Assembly: GCF_015277675.1 (NCBI RefSeq)
Contig: NZ_JADHEC010000004.1
Coordinates: 96,554 to 160,553, forward strand
Length of the DNA: 64,000 nt
Source: Flavobacterium soyangense
Lineage (GTDB): Bacteria > Bacteroidota > Bacteroidia > Flavobacteriales > Flavobacteriaceae
Reading direction: 5' to 3'
Below the pieces are notes generated by a model. That model was not told the DNA's origin. It saw only the letters and a list, made by a program, of their open reading frames with translations, and made no database searches. Made by a program: the position numbers and the translations under genes. Positions 24,878 through 33,778 of the stretch are shown here, in pieces (position 1 is the stretch's first letter; each line of letters opens with the position of its first letter).

Positions 24878-25405
24878 CTATTTTCCTTTTGTAGCTTTCT
24901 TCAAATCATCACCGCCTGGAATTTTCATTTTATCTGTAAGTACAGAAATTTCACTTAGGTTAAAATTACCTGTTAATGACATCAATACGGTTTGATTTTC
25001 CTTGTTTCCGCCTTCAATAAACATCAAAAGTTCCTTGACTTGATTGTCATTTACTCCGGATTTTACCATTATTCTTACGTTTTTTCCACCATCATTTACA
25101 CGCATCAATTCCTCTAACCCGGCAGTTTTAACGTACTTGTCCGCAGACAATTTCATATCAGCAGAAACTCGGGTACTGGTTGTTGTAAACACTTTCAGGT
25201 TATCCAGCTTTTTCATCAAGTCAAAATACTGTTGGGTTTCCTTGTCATTGGAATCTACTTTTACGCTTCCCATCATTTGGAACATTTTCTTATTGACTAT
25301 TATCGAAGTCACATCGTCTTGTCCGTCATATTTATCGAAAGCCGATTGGGCAAAAAAAGCATTGGAAACTAATGTTACTACTACTGTTATTATAAATCTT
25401 TTCAT
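24878..25405 (-). CDS. DUF4252 domain protein
   Basis: A 175-residue exported protein with signal peptide (cleavage near NAFFAQ) and the DUF4252 pattern: 'FDKYDGQDDVTSIIVNKKMFQMMGSV', 'MKKLDNLKVFTTTSTRVSADMK', 'LMRVNDGGKNVRIMVKSG' and 'VLMSLTGNFNLSEISVLTDKM'. Such genes typically sit behind ECF sigma and putative anti-sigma genes in Bacteroidetes, as here. The three-gene operon suggests an envelope-linked output of the sigma factor. Molecular role unknown. Confidence 0.88.
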   Translation of the reverse strand: MKRFIITVVVTLVSNAFFAQSAFDKYDGQDDVTSIIVNKKMFQMMGSVKVDSNDKETQQYFDLMKKLDNLKVFTTTSTRVSADMKLSADKYVKTAGLEELMRVNDGGKNVRIMVKSGVNDNQVKELLMFIEGGNKENQTVLMSLTGNFNLSEISVLTDKMKIPGGDDLKKATKGK

Positions 25406-25416
25406 CGTTATTGTTT

Positions 25417-25869
25417 TTATTGTTGTTTAAAAATTAAGTTTTTCGAATTCTCGTATTCCTGAATGTATTGTACGCTTTCAATTCCGGTATTTAAATGGGT
25501 TGATAGCATTGATAATGCTTTTTGTGTTTCTCTGAAAGCAATTTCCGGATTGTCATAAGTTCCTAAATCCGTATCTTGATTTACATTATTGTAATTAAAA
25601 TAACTATATGTCCCAATTCCCAGCAAAACAACAACCGAAGCAGCAATTGACAACCAAGTCAAATTTCGTTTTGTGGATTTTAATACCATTTCCTGCTCAA
25701 AATTTTGCTCTTTAGCCAGTATTAAATAATCAAAAAGAGGTTTATATTGTTCTATATTTGGTGAAACATTTAACGAAGAAAAATAGTCTCGCAACTCTAT
25801 CTCCTCGGAAATACTGGTTTCTCCCCGAAAGTATTTTTCTAAAAGACTTTCAATTTTATTTGATTCCAT
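25417..25869 (-). CDS. Putative anti-sigma factor (single-pass membrane protein)
   Basis: A 150-residue protein with a cytosolic N-terminal helical part ('ESLLEKYFRGETSISEEIELRDYFSS'), one membrane helix near residue 74-90 ('LSIAASVVVLLGIGTYSYF') and a short periplasmic tail. It overlaps the ECF sigma gene upstream by 14 bp, so the two are translationally coupled. Position and topology suggest it restrains the sigma factor. No zinc anti-sigma (HxxxCxxC) motif is present, so this is inference. Confidence 0.7.
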   Translation of the reverse strand: MESNKIESLLEKYFRGETSISEEIELRDYFSSLNVSPNIEQYKPLFDYLILAKEQNFEQEMVLKSTKRNLTWLSIAASVVVLLGIGTYSYFNYNNVNQDTDLGTYDNPEIAFRETQKALSMLSTHLNTGIESVQYIQEYENSKNLIFKQQ

Positions 25870-26365
25870 AACTGTGTGCTTTTGTCAAATATTCCCTGAC
25901 TGTTTTTCGTGCTCTCGAAAGTGCCACGCGAATGGCAGTTTCATTCATATCCATTATTTTAGCAATTTCCTCAAATTCATATTGTTCTATATCGCGTAAC
26001 TGGATAATCAATCGTTGTTGGACCGGCAATTGATTAATGCTCTTTTCAACCCAATCCAGGCTGTCATTGTCTTCCAATATTTTTTCAAAACTTGGCTCAT
26101 TATTGGCAAAATCAGTATTAACAATTTGGAGATTTCCAACTCTTTTAGATTTCAATTGATCCAAACAATAATTTTTTGTCATCGTCATTGCAAAGGCCTC
26201 AACATTATTATAATCATCTAAATTTTGGTTTCTGCTCCACAATTTTACCAATACTTCCTGAGTCGCATCTTCCGCTTCTTCAGAGCTTATGAGCAATCGC
26301 TTTGCCAGTCTATAGACTTTGTCTTTGAAAGGAGCAATCAATTTCACAAACTCATTTTGACCCAT
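25856..26365 (-). CDS. ECF-type RNA polymerase sigma factor
   Basis: A sigma-70 family ECF factor of about 170 residues, started here at the ATG at 26365 (MGQNEFVKL); another ATG lies three codons upstream. Region 2 is 'YRLAKRLLISSEEAEDATQEVLVKLW' with the DATQE core-binding motif. Region 4 is 'LPVQQRLIIQLRDIEQYEFEEIAKIMDMNETAIRVALSRARKTV'. It heads an operon with a putative anti-sigma and a DUF4252 protein, suggesting control of an envelope stress response. Confidence 0.95.
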   Translation of the reverse strand: MGQNEFVKLIAPFKDKVYRLAKRLLISSEEAEDATQEVLVKLWSRNQNLDDYNNVEAFAMTMTKNYCLDQLKSKRVGNLQIVNTDFANNEPSFEKILEDNDSLDWVEKSINQLPVQQRLIIQLRDIEQYEFEEIAKIMDMNETAIRVALSRARKTVREYLTKAHSYGIK

Positions 26366-26484
26366 AAAAAGCATCTATTAAAACGGTTATACAATCAAGA
26401 CGAATCTAAACTATTTTTGTTACAAATTATCATTAAATAAAACTAAAATAGGTATTTTTACGTTCAGTATATTAAAAAAGAAAT

Positions 26485-27936
26485 ATGAGAACAACCTACA
26501 AATTTATTATCGCCTTGCTTATAGCCTCTTTTACTTTTCAAAGTTGTCAAGACAATGACGATGTAGCGGCTCCAAAGAATTTAGAAGTTCAAAATTTTAT
26601 CTGGAAAGGCCTAAACCTATATTACTTATGGCAAGCTGATGTCCCAAATTTAGCTGACGATCGATTTGCAACTCAAACACAGTTGAACACCTTTTTATCA
26701 GGATATCCCGTTCCAGAAAACTTATTTGACGCATTAAGGGTAGATAAAACTATCGATAGATTCAGTTGGATTGTGAGCGATTATTTAGAATTAGAAGGAC
26801 AACTTCAAGGAACGACAAACAACAATGGAGTAGAATTTGGTTTAAGCTATAAACCGTCAAGTACAACCGAAATAATTGGTTGGGTTCGTTATATCATTCC
26901 AGGTTCTAATGCTTCAACAAAAAATATCAAACGTGGCGATGTTTTTTATGGCGTTAACGGAACCCAACTTACCATTAGCAATTACGAGACATTATTGTTT
27001 GGTTCAAACAATGACTATACCCTGAATCTAGCTGACATAAACGGCGGTGCATTTACACCAAACGGAAAATCAGTCGCCTTGACGAAAACCATTTTAGATG
27101 AAAATCCTATTTTTTTAAATAAAGTAATTGCTTCAGGTTCCCATAAAATTGGATATTTAATGTATAACGGATTTTATGCCAATTACGACACCCGACTCAA
27201 TGATGCTTTTGGCTCGCTTAAATCACAAGGAATTACTGATTTAGTGCTTGATTTAAGGTACAATGGAGGTGGTTCAATACAAACTGCAGCCAGATTAGCA
27301 AGTATGATTACAGGAACTTTCACTGGGCAAGTTTTTGCAAAGCAACAATGGAATGCTAAAATAGAATCGTATTTTGCAGCCAACGACCCTGAATCTTTAA
27401 AAAATTACTTTACCGACAAAATAGAAACTACCGCCATAAATAGTGTTGGTATGACAAAAATTTATATTCTCACTTCAAAAAGTACTGCTTCTGCAAGTGA
27501 ATTAGTGATTAACGGACTGAAACCCTACATCACCGTTGTACAAATAGGAGATGTTACTGTTGGAAAAAACGTTGGCTCAGTTACCTTATATGATTCCCCA
27601 ACATTTGGAAAAGAAAACAGAAACCCAAACCATCGCTACGCAATGCAGCCCATAGTTTTGAAAATTGTTAATGGTGTAGGTTTTGGAGACTATCAAAGCG
27701 GTTTAATTCCTAACTTTGAATTAAAAGAGACTTTAAGTACTCTTGATGTTCTTGGCAGTTCGACAGAGCCTTTATTGAGTCTTGCCATTGCGAAAATTAC
27801 GGGAACAGCCAAAATTAAACAATACACACCCGGAATTCAATTTGATTATTTTAAAGATTCAAAATCTATAAATGGCATACAAAATCAAATGTATCTTGAC
27901 AAAGCCCCGGAAGGTTTATTGAAAGCTTTGGAATAA
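26485..27936 (+). CDS. S41 family peptidase, lipoprotein
   Basis: A 483-residue C-terminal-processing-type serine protease. The lipoprotein signal ends in Cys 21 (FQSCQ). A PDZ-like region spans about residues 100-190 ('GWVRYIIPGSNASTKNIKRGDVFYGVNGTQL'). The S41 core has 'DLVLDLRYNGGGSIQTAARLASMI' and the catalytic Ser motif 'STASASELVINGL' near 333-345, followed by 'IGDVTVGKNVGSV' with the Lys. It faces the periplasm or outside. It is transcribed divergently from the sigma operon. Confidence 0.94.
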   Translation: MRTTYKFIIALLIASFTFQSCQDNDDVAAPKNLEVQNFIWKGLNLYYLWQADVPNLADDRFATQTQLNTFLSGYPVPENLFDALRVDKTIDRFSWIVSDYLELEGQLQGTTNNNGVEFGLSYKPSSTTEIIGWVRYIIPGSNASTKNIKRGDVFYGVNGTQLTISNYETLLFGSNNDYTLNLADINGGAFTPNGKSVALTKTILDENPIFLNKVIASGSHKIGYLMYNGFYANYDTRLNDAFGSLKSQGITDLVLDLRYNGGGSIQTAARLASMITGTFTGQVFAKQQWNAKIESYFAANDPESLKNYFTDKIETTAINSVGMTKIYILTSKSTASASELVINGLKPYITVVQIGDVTVGKNVGSVTLYDSPTFGKENRNPNHRYAMQPIVLKIVNGVGFGDYQSGLIPNFELKETLSTLDVLGSSTEPLLSLAIAKITGTAKIKQYTPGIQFDYFKDSKSINGIQNQMYLDKAPEGLLKALE

Positions 27937-27955
27937 AATTATAAACCATAAAAAA

Positions 27956-27988
27956 ACGAGGCTTTCATTACTGAAAGCCTCGTCTTTT
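27956..27988. terminator. Bidirectional terminator
   Basis: The stem ACGAGGCTTTC / GAAAGCCTCGT with a 6-nt loop is flanked by A and T tracts. It lies between the convergent S41 peptidase and TonB receptor genes. Confidence 0.85.
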
Positions 27989-28004
27989 TTAATTCAAATT
28001 GAAA

Positions 28005-29945
28005 TTACAAATTAAAAGCCAATCCTACTTTGAAGTTTCGTCCAAGCGCGCTGTAGCCTGCATTTTCGACAAAATCAGCATTCAAAATATTATTTACTGT
28101 TCCAAAAATAGTCAACCTATTTTTTACCAATTCACATCGAATGGTAGCGTTTACTAATTGGTAAGAACCCAAAACAACATTCTGTATCGCATATGTATTC
28201 CCATCAAAAAAAACGTCTTTTCTGCTGTCAACATATTGATAACTTACATTTAAAAAGGCTCTCTTATTAATCTGAAAATCCAAAGAAGAATTCACTTTAT
28301 GTTTCGGAATCAAACGATCCAAGGCTTCATCTACTTGTGTAAAAGTGTAATTGGAAATCCATTTGATGTTTTCACTGATGGCAAAAGTGATTTCGGTTTC
28401 TATCCCTTTGGCTTTATTGGTTCCGTCTATGTTGATGTATTTATAGGCAGGCGAAAACCCGATAAAATTAGCTTGTTTCCGATAAAATCCCACTACCGAA
28501 AATTGGAGTTTTTTATCCAAAAGTTGCGTTTCAAAACCAGTCTCTATGGTCGAGTTTTTTTCTGGTGTCAAATTAGAGTTTCCAAATTCAGAATACAATT
28601 GATACAAACTTGGAGTCACAAAAGCAGTGCTATATGAAGCCAATATTTTCAACGGAATGGCTTTGAAATCATACGAAGGATTTACATTATAAACCAACTG
28701 ATTTCCGTATTCGCTATGAATATTCAAACGTGCGCCAGCATTGACATTCAACCCAAAATCCGAGGTAAAAACTCCATTAACATATGGATCAATCATATTG
28801 AATTTAGTGGTTTCCTTTGCAATATTCCCGTATGGAGTTTCGCTATTCATATCGAAAAACTGATATTGAACTCCAGTAACTAAAAATAATGATTTAGAAA
28901 ACTCATATTTATTGTACCCATCAACATTCACGTTTCTAGAATCGTATTGCGAAAATCCAACTGTTCCGGAATAACTGTCTAATTCATTATAAGAACGAGT
29001 TATTTTATTGAAACTGGAATTCAGGATAAATTGGCCATTGTTATACTTGTATTTTGGCATAAAACCAAATCGAAATTGCTCTGTTTTTGAATTATTCGCA
29101 CTAACATCGTTTGTTCCCGTGTTGTCAAAACCACCATCATAATCATTGTTGATTTTGTCGAAATTTCCAAAAAAATCCAAAGTTATTTTCTCCGAAGCTT
29201 TATAACCCAATTTAGTTAAATAATTGATTCTCGAAAAACGATCATATTCATATTTAACACCTCCATTCGGCGGAGCAATTTGTGATATTCCATTAGTTTC
29301 TGTGCTGTTCAAAGAGGCAAAATAATTCAATTTTTTCACGTTTCCATTCACTGAAAATCCTTGATTTAAATCCTCTAAACTTGTTTTTTTATCAGTTGAA
29401 GTATTGTTGGTTCCCGCATTAAAATAAGCATTTCCCTGAATTGCCTTTTTTCCGGATTTTTTCAAAGTGATATTAATTACTCCGGTGGCCGCACCCGTTC
29501 CGTACAAAGTGCTGGCCGCCCCTTTCAAAATTTCGATACTTTCCACTTGATTAGCAGGAAGCAAACGTAAATCATATTCAAAACCAATTCCCGATGCGTC
29601 CGTAACCGGGACACCGTCAATGAGAATCAAAACTTGATTGTTTTTCCCGCCCCGAATGTAGTATCCTAAATTTTTTCCTGCCACACTTTGACTCCCGTTA
29701 ATTTCGACGCCCACCACCGAATTTAGGATAGCCGCAATGCTTTGTCCTTCTCTCTTTTTTAAGTCTTCGGAAGTGATTTTAGAGATTACTTTTCCTGATT
29801 TTTCTTTGGGTAAAGCAAATTTGGAATCAGTGATTACGACTTCATCTAAAGGTATTGGTGAAGTGATGCTGTCTTTTTGCTGGGCAAAAACACAGTTGGT
29901 CATCAGCACAAATAAAGCACTGATGCGAACGATTTTGTAGTTCAT
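28005..29945 (-). CDS. btuB: TonB-dependent receptor, BtuB-like (cobalamin)
   Basis: A 646-residue outer-membrane active transporter. It has a signal peptide (cleaved near CVFAQ), a TonB-box-like start ('DEVVITDS'), a plug domain ('REGQSIAAILNSVVGVEINGSQ...YYIRGGKNNQVLILIDGVPVTD...VESIEILKGAASTLYGTGAATGVINI') and a beta-barrel ending in a hydrophobic residue (VGLAFNL). A cobalamin riboswitch lies in its 5' leader, and a BtuFCD-like importer is divergently encoded. These two facts make vitamin B12 or a corrinoid the likely substrate. Confidence 0.94.
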   Translation of the reverse strand: MNYKIVRISALFVLMTNCVFAQQKDSITSPIPLDEVVITDSKFALPKEKSGKVISKITSEDLKKREGQSIAAILNSVVGVEINGSQSVAGKNLGYYIRGGKNNQVLILIDGVPVTDASGIGFEYDLRLLPANQVESIEILKGAASTLYGTGAATGVINITLKKSGKKAIQGNAYFNAGTNNTSTDKKTSLEDLNQGFSVNGNVKKLNYFASLNSTETNGISQIAPPNGGVKYEYDRFSRINYLTKLGYKASEKITLDFFGNFDKINNDYDGGFDNTGTNDVSANNSKTEQFRFGFMPKYKYNNGQFILNSSFNKITRSYNELDSYSGTVGFSQYDSRNVNVDGYNKYEFSKSLFLVTGVQYQFFDMNSETPYGNIAKETTKFNMIDPYVNGVFTSDFGLNVNAGARLNIHSEYGNQLVYNVNPSYDFKAIPLKILASYSTAFVTPSLYQLYSEFGNSNLTPEKNSTIETGFETQLLDKKLQFSVVGFYRKQANFIGFSPAYKYINIDGTNKAKGIETEITFAISENIKWISNYTFTQVDEALDRLIPKHKVNSSLDFQINKRAFLNVSYQYVDSRKDVFFDGNTYAIQNVVLGSYQLVNATIRCELVKNRLTIFGTVNNILNADFVENAGYSALGRNFKVGLAFNL

Positions 29946-30029
29946 TTTAATAAAACATTTTTAATAATAAAAAATGGGAGAAAAGCATAGAATGACCCAT
30001 ACCCAAACCTTTTTTCCCGAAAGTTTGAT

Positions 30030-30205
30030 ACTCGATGTAATAGGCAGGTCTCCTGGCTTGCGTCTTGTTGTTTACCTTCCCATTCATAAGAACAGTGGTT
30101 TTGTAGATAACAACAAGCTTGATAGCTTACAGTTGCGGGTACAGCCCAGGTTTTAAACCCGATTCCCTTTTAATGCTGTTTTAAAATTAAAAACAGCAAC
30201 CTCAA
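30030..30205 (-). ncRNA. Cobalamin riboswitch
   Basis: On the minus strand the leader shows the conserved core 'GGGAATCGGGT', then 'CCCGCAACTGTAAGC', and the B12 box AAGCCAGGAGACCTGCCT at 30042-30059. Flanking segments can form the closing stem. It lies about 85-260 nt upstream of the TonB receptor start, so it controls that gene. Boundaries are approximate. Confidence 0.95.
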
Positions 30206-30213
30206 TACAGCAG

Positions 30214-30221
30214 CAAATGTA
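30214..30221 (-). promoter_or_regulatory. -7 box of the riboswitch/btuB transcript
   Basis: TACATTTG on the minus strand, just before the riboswitch 5' end, matches TAnnTTTG. No good TTG is placed at the usual distance. Confidence 0.55.
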
Positions 30222-30249
30222 GTTCTAACATTCGAATAAAAAAATAAAA

Positions 30250-30281
30250 TTGATTTTTAAAACGGAATAAATATACCTTTG
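30250..30281 (+). promoter_or_regulatory. Promoter of the btuFCD-like operon
   Basis: TACCTTTG (30274-30281) with TTG (30250-30252) 21 bp upstream. The predicted leader before the ATG at 30304 is under 20 nt, too short to hold a riboswitch. Confidence 0.7.
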
Positions 30282-30303
30282 CATTTCTTTCAAAAGTCTT
30301 TTT

Positions 30304-31446
30304 ATGAAATCTGCTGTTCTACGAATCATTCTCTTTTTATTATTAATTCCTTTCTTTGGATGCAAAAAAAGCAGCGAAAATTCAAAAAACACCTTAGCAA
30401 ATTTTGACAATTCCATTCATTATGCAAAAGGTCTGGAAATCTACAAACACAACGGTTTTTCAATAGTAAAAATCACGAATCCTTGGCCTGAAGCCAAAAA
30501 AAATTTCACCTATATTCTTCAAGAAAAAAACGGAATTATCCCAGATAGTTTAAGGCAATTCACGGTCATTCCGATTCCTATAAAATCGATTGTTGTAACT
30601 TCGACAACGCACATTCCCGCATTGGAATTATTGGGAGTGGAAAACACTTTAGTGGGTTTTCCGAATACGGCATATATTTCTTCCGTTAAAACCCGAAAAT
30701 TAATTGATGCTGGAAAAGTTCGAGAAGTAGGTGTCAATGAAAATCTGAACACCGAAGTTTTAATCGATATGAAACCCAATGTGATTGTTAGTTTTGGACT
30801 GAATAATAGCAATCCAACATTGGATAATCTTCAAAAAAGCGGCCTTAAAGTTATACTCAATGGAGATTGGACAGAGCAATCTCCATTGGGAAAAGCGGAA
30901 TGGATCAAGTTTTTCGGTGCATTGTATGGATTGGATCCCAAAGCAAATGCCATTTTTTCCGAGATCGAGACAGCCTATACTTCCACTTTGGCTTTGGCAA
31001 AAAAAACAACATTAAAACCGACCGTCCTAAGCGGCACCATTTATCAAGAACAGTGGTACGTGCCTCAGGGTGAAAGTTGGGCTTCATTATTTTTGAAAGA
31101 TGCCCAATCTGATTATTTATGGGCAACCACCAAGGGAACCGGAAGTTTGGCGGTGCCTCTTGAAACAATTCTTGAAAAAGCACAAAATGCTGAATTTTGG
31201 ATTGCACCCGGAGATTTTTCGACTCTGAAACAAATGAGTGACAGTAATCCACATTATAGCCAGTTTGCCTCATTTAAAAATAAAAAAGTATATTCGTATG
31301 CGGTAAATAAGGGAGCAACAGGTGGAATTATTTATTTTGAATGGGCCTCTACCCGTCCCGACTGGGTTTTAAAAGATTTGATTAAAATTTTCCATCCGGA
31401 ATTATTGCCCAACCACAAACTTTTTTTCTTCAAGAAATTAGAATAA
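30304..31446 (+). CDS. btuF: Cobalamin ABC transporter substrate-binding lipoprotein
   Basis: A 380-residue lipoprotein (signal ending FFGC, Cys 20) with the BtuF/FepB-type two-lobed fold linked by a long helix. Landmarks are 'TTHIPALELLGVENTLVGFPNTAYISS', 'LNTEVLIDMKPNVIVSFG', 'AEWIKFFGALYGLDPKANAIFSEIE' and 'ATGGIIYFEWASTRPDWVLKDLIKIFHPEL'. It delivers substrate to the permease encoded 1 bp downstream. The pairing with a riboswitch-controlled receptor points to cobalamin, though this class also binds siderophores. Confidence 0.88.
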   Translation: MKSAVLRIILFLLLIPFFGCKKSSENSKNTLANFDNSIHYAKGLEIYKHNGFSIVKITNPWPEAKKNFTYILQEKNGIIPDSLRQFTVIPIPIKSIVVTSTTHIPALELLGVENTLVGFPNTAYISSVKTRKLIDAGKVREVGVNENLNTEVLIDMKPNVIVSFGLNNSNPTLDNLQKSGLKVILNGDWTEQSPLGKAEWIKFFGALYGLDPKANAIFSEIETAYTSTLALAKKTTLKPTVLSGTIYQEQWYVPQGESWASLFLKDAQSDYLWATTKGTGSLAVPLETILEKAQNAEFWIAPGDFSTLKQMSDSNPHYSQFASFKNKKVYSYAVNKGATGGIIYFEWASTRPDWVLKDLIKIFHPELLPNHKLFFFKKLE

Positions 31447-31447
31447 A

Positions 31448-32479
31448 TTGACTAATACTAACCGAAATATAGCGTTATTCTCCATTTTGACAATGTCATT
31501 GGTTTTGCTATTGCTAATGAATATCAGTTTAGGTTCGGTTTCTATTCCCGTGAAAGATGTTTTCAACAGCTTGACAGGAGGAAATACAAGCAAGGAAACT
31601 TGGAATTACATCATCCTCAATTATCGGCTGCCGAAAGCCATTGCAGCCATTCTCGTGGGAATGGGATTGTCCATCAGCGGATTATTAATGCAAACTTTGT
31701 TTAGAAATCCATTGGCTGGACCGGATGTTTTGGGATTGAGTTCTGGGGCTAGTTTAGGTGTGGCAACAATTGTTTTGGGTGCTGCTTTTTTACCAATGGG
31801 TTTGTCGTCTATTTTACTTTCTTCTTATGGAATTATTTTAGCGTCAAGCTTGGGCAGTTTTTTGGTTTTGTTGGCGGTTTTAGCCGTTTCTCAACGATTG
31901 CGCAATACAATGGCAATATTAATTGTCGGCTTGATGTTTGCGAGTTTAACCAGTGCCATCGTTGGAACACTCACCTATTTCAGTACGGCCGAACAATTGC
32001 AAAAATTCACTTTTTGGTCCTTAGGAAATCTCGGGAATTTATCTTGGTCGTCGATTGTAATTTTATCCGTTTGTGTGACAATTGGTTTGCTTTTAAGCCT
32101 TTTCAGCATTAAACCATTAAACGCTTTACTTTTAGGTGAGAATTATGCCCGAAGTTTGGGAATGAATTACAAAAAAACCCGATTGATTATCATTTTGGCC
32201 ACCAGTATTTTGGCGGGAAGCATCACCTCTTTTGCAGGACCAATTGCTTTTATCGGATTGGCCGTTCCCCATATTGCCAAATTGGTTTTTCAAACCAGTA
32301 ATCACAGTGTTTTATTCTGGAGCACCTTGCTTTTCGGAGCGATTATTATGCTAATTTGTGATAGTATTTCGCAACTTCCCGGAAGTGATATTACGTTGCC
32401 AATTAATGCCGTGACGTCTATTTTTGGAGCGCCAATCGTGATTTGGCTGTTAATTCGAAAACGCAAAATGATGAACTAA
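31448..32479 (+). CDS. btuC: FecCD/BtuC-type ABC permease
   Basis: A 343-residue permease with about nine or ten membrane helices. Family motifs are 'ETWNYIILNYRLPKAIAAILVGMGLSISGLLMQTLFRNPLAGPDVLGLSSGASLGV' and 'FAGPIAFIGLAVPHIAKLVF'. The start is a TTG one base after the btuF stop; the next ATG (31493) would cut into the first helix. The stop overlaps the ATPase start (TAATG). It imports the corrinoid across the inner membrane. Confidence 0.92.
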   Translation: MTNTNRNIALFSILTMSLVLLLLMNISLGSVSIPVKDVFNSLTGGNTSKETWNYIILNYRLPKAIAAILVGMGLSISGLLMQTLFRNPLAGPDVLGLSSGASLGVATIVLGAAFLPMGLSSILLSSYGIILASSLGSFLVLLAVLAVSQRLRNTMAILIVGLMFASLTSAIVGTLTYFSTAEQLQKFTFWSLGNLGNLSWSSIVILSVCVTIGLLLSLFSIKPLNALLLGENYARSLGMNYKKTRLIIILATSILAGSITSFAGPIAFIGLAVPHIAKLVFQTSNHSVLFWSTLLFGAIIMLICDSISQLPGSDITLPINAVTSIFGAPIVIWLLIRKRKMMN

Positions 32480-33261
32480 TGGAAAACAAAATCATCTTAC
32501 AGGCTTCGAAAATTAGCATTGGATATTCTAATAAAAAAGAAAAAAATGTAATTGCTTCGGATATTGATTTGTCGTTGGAAAAAGCAAAACTAATTGCTTT
32601 AATCGGTGCCAATGGCATTGGAAAATCTACGCTTTTAAGAACCATAACCGGAATTCAGAAACCTATTTCGGGAACTGTTTTATTGAATGCAAAGAACATT
32701 CATGAATTAGATGCTGCAACCTTGGCACAAAATTTAAGTGTTGTTCTTACCGAAAAATTACCTCCAAGTAATTTGACTGTTTGGGAGCTCATCGCCCTGG
32801 GAAGACAACCGTATACAAATTGGATTGGAAAATTAACCGAAAATGATATTTCGAAAGTTAACGAAGCAATGCAACTCACACAAATCAGTCATTTGGCTTC
32901 CAAAAAACATTACGAAATAAGTGATGGTCAATTACAAATCGTCTTGATTGCAAGAGCTTTGGCACAAGACACGCCGTTAATTATTCTGGATGAACCTACC
33001 ACCCACTTGGATTTGTTGCATAAAGTGGTGCTTTTTAAACTCTTGAAAAAACTGACGCAAGAAACGGGTAAGTGCATTCTTTTTTCGACACACGATATCG
33101 ATATGGCAATTCAACTGAGCGACGAAATGATAATTATGACGCCCGAAAACGTCGTCCAGGATCAACCTTGCAATTTGATTACCAAAGGGATTTTCGACAC
33201 CTTATTCAAGGACGAACACATTGTTTTTGATAGTGAAAAGGGAAAGTTTGTGATTTCTTAG
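32479..33261 (+). CDS. btuD: FecE/BtuD-type ABC ATP-binding protein
   Basis: A 260-residue ATPase starting at the ATG overlapping the btuC stop. It has Walker A 'GANGIGKST', Walker B 'LIILDEPTTHLD', the switch His in 'STHDIDMAI', and an unusual signature 'SDGQLQ' in place of LSGGQ, common in the FecE/BtuD group. It powers the BtuC-type permease. The 3' end overlaps the convergent trmL gene by 4 bp. Confidence 0.92.
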   Translation: MENKIILQASKISIGYSNKKEKNVIASDIDLSLEKAKLIALIGANGIGKSTLLRTITGIQKPISGTVLLNAKNIHELDAATLAQNLSVVLTEKLPPSNLTVWELIALGRQPYTNWIGKLTENDISKVNEAMQLTQISHLASKKHYEISDGQLQIVLIARALAQDTPLIILDEPTTHLDLLHKVVLFKLLKKLTQETGKCILFSTHDIDMAIQLSDEMIIMTPENVVQDQPCNLITKGIFDTLFKDEHIVFDSEKGKFVIS

Positions 33262-33713
33262 ACCTTCAATCCTATCTGTCTTTTTGCTTCACCAATGACA
33301 AACGCAACCGAATTGGCAATGTTAAAACTTCGGATTAAATTCGACATTGGAATCGTCAAATGATTTTTAAATCTAGCTAAAACTTCTACGCTCAAACCGA
33401 CACTTTCTTTACCAAAAACCAACCAATCTCCGTCCTTAAAATCATTTTCTAAATACGATTTTTCGGCGTGGGAACTCATCAAGAAAACGCGCGATTGATC
33501 TGGAATTTTGGCAATCCATTCTTCAGCATTTTGATATTCGGTCACATCCAAGTGTATCCAATAATCCAATCCTGAACGTTTCAGGTTTTTATCATTAATG
33601 ACAAATCCAAAAGGATGAATCAGGTGCAAACGGCTTTCGGTGCCCACGCATAACCGACCAATATTACCAGTATTGTTAGGGATTTCAGGTTCTACTAAAA
33701 CGATATTAAGCAT
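33258..33713 (-). CDS. trmL: tRNA (cytidine/uridine-34 2'-O)-methyltransferase
   Basis: A 151-residue SPOUT methyltransferase that modifies the wobble base of certain tRNA-Leu species. Motifs are 'LVEPEIPNNTGNIGRLC' at the N-terminus, 'LVFGKESVGLS' in the knot region and 'IPMSNLIRSFNIANSVAFVIGEAKRQ' at the C-terminus, which binds S-adenosylmethionine. Length is typical of TrmL. It is probably monocistronic. Confidence 0.94.
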   Translation of the reverse strand: MLNIVLVEPEIPNNTGNIGRLCVGTESRLHLIHPFGFVINDKNLKRSGLDYWIHLDVTEYQNAEEWIAKIPDQSRVFLMSSHAEKSYLENDFKDGDWLVFGKESVGLSVEVLARFKNHLTIPMSNLIRSFNIANSVAFVIGEAKRQIGLKV

Positions 33714-33778
33714 TCTTAAATTATATTATTATTGAAATTGCCATTGATATTGCCATTGTCATTTAAAAATCATCTACT

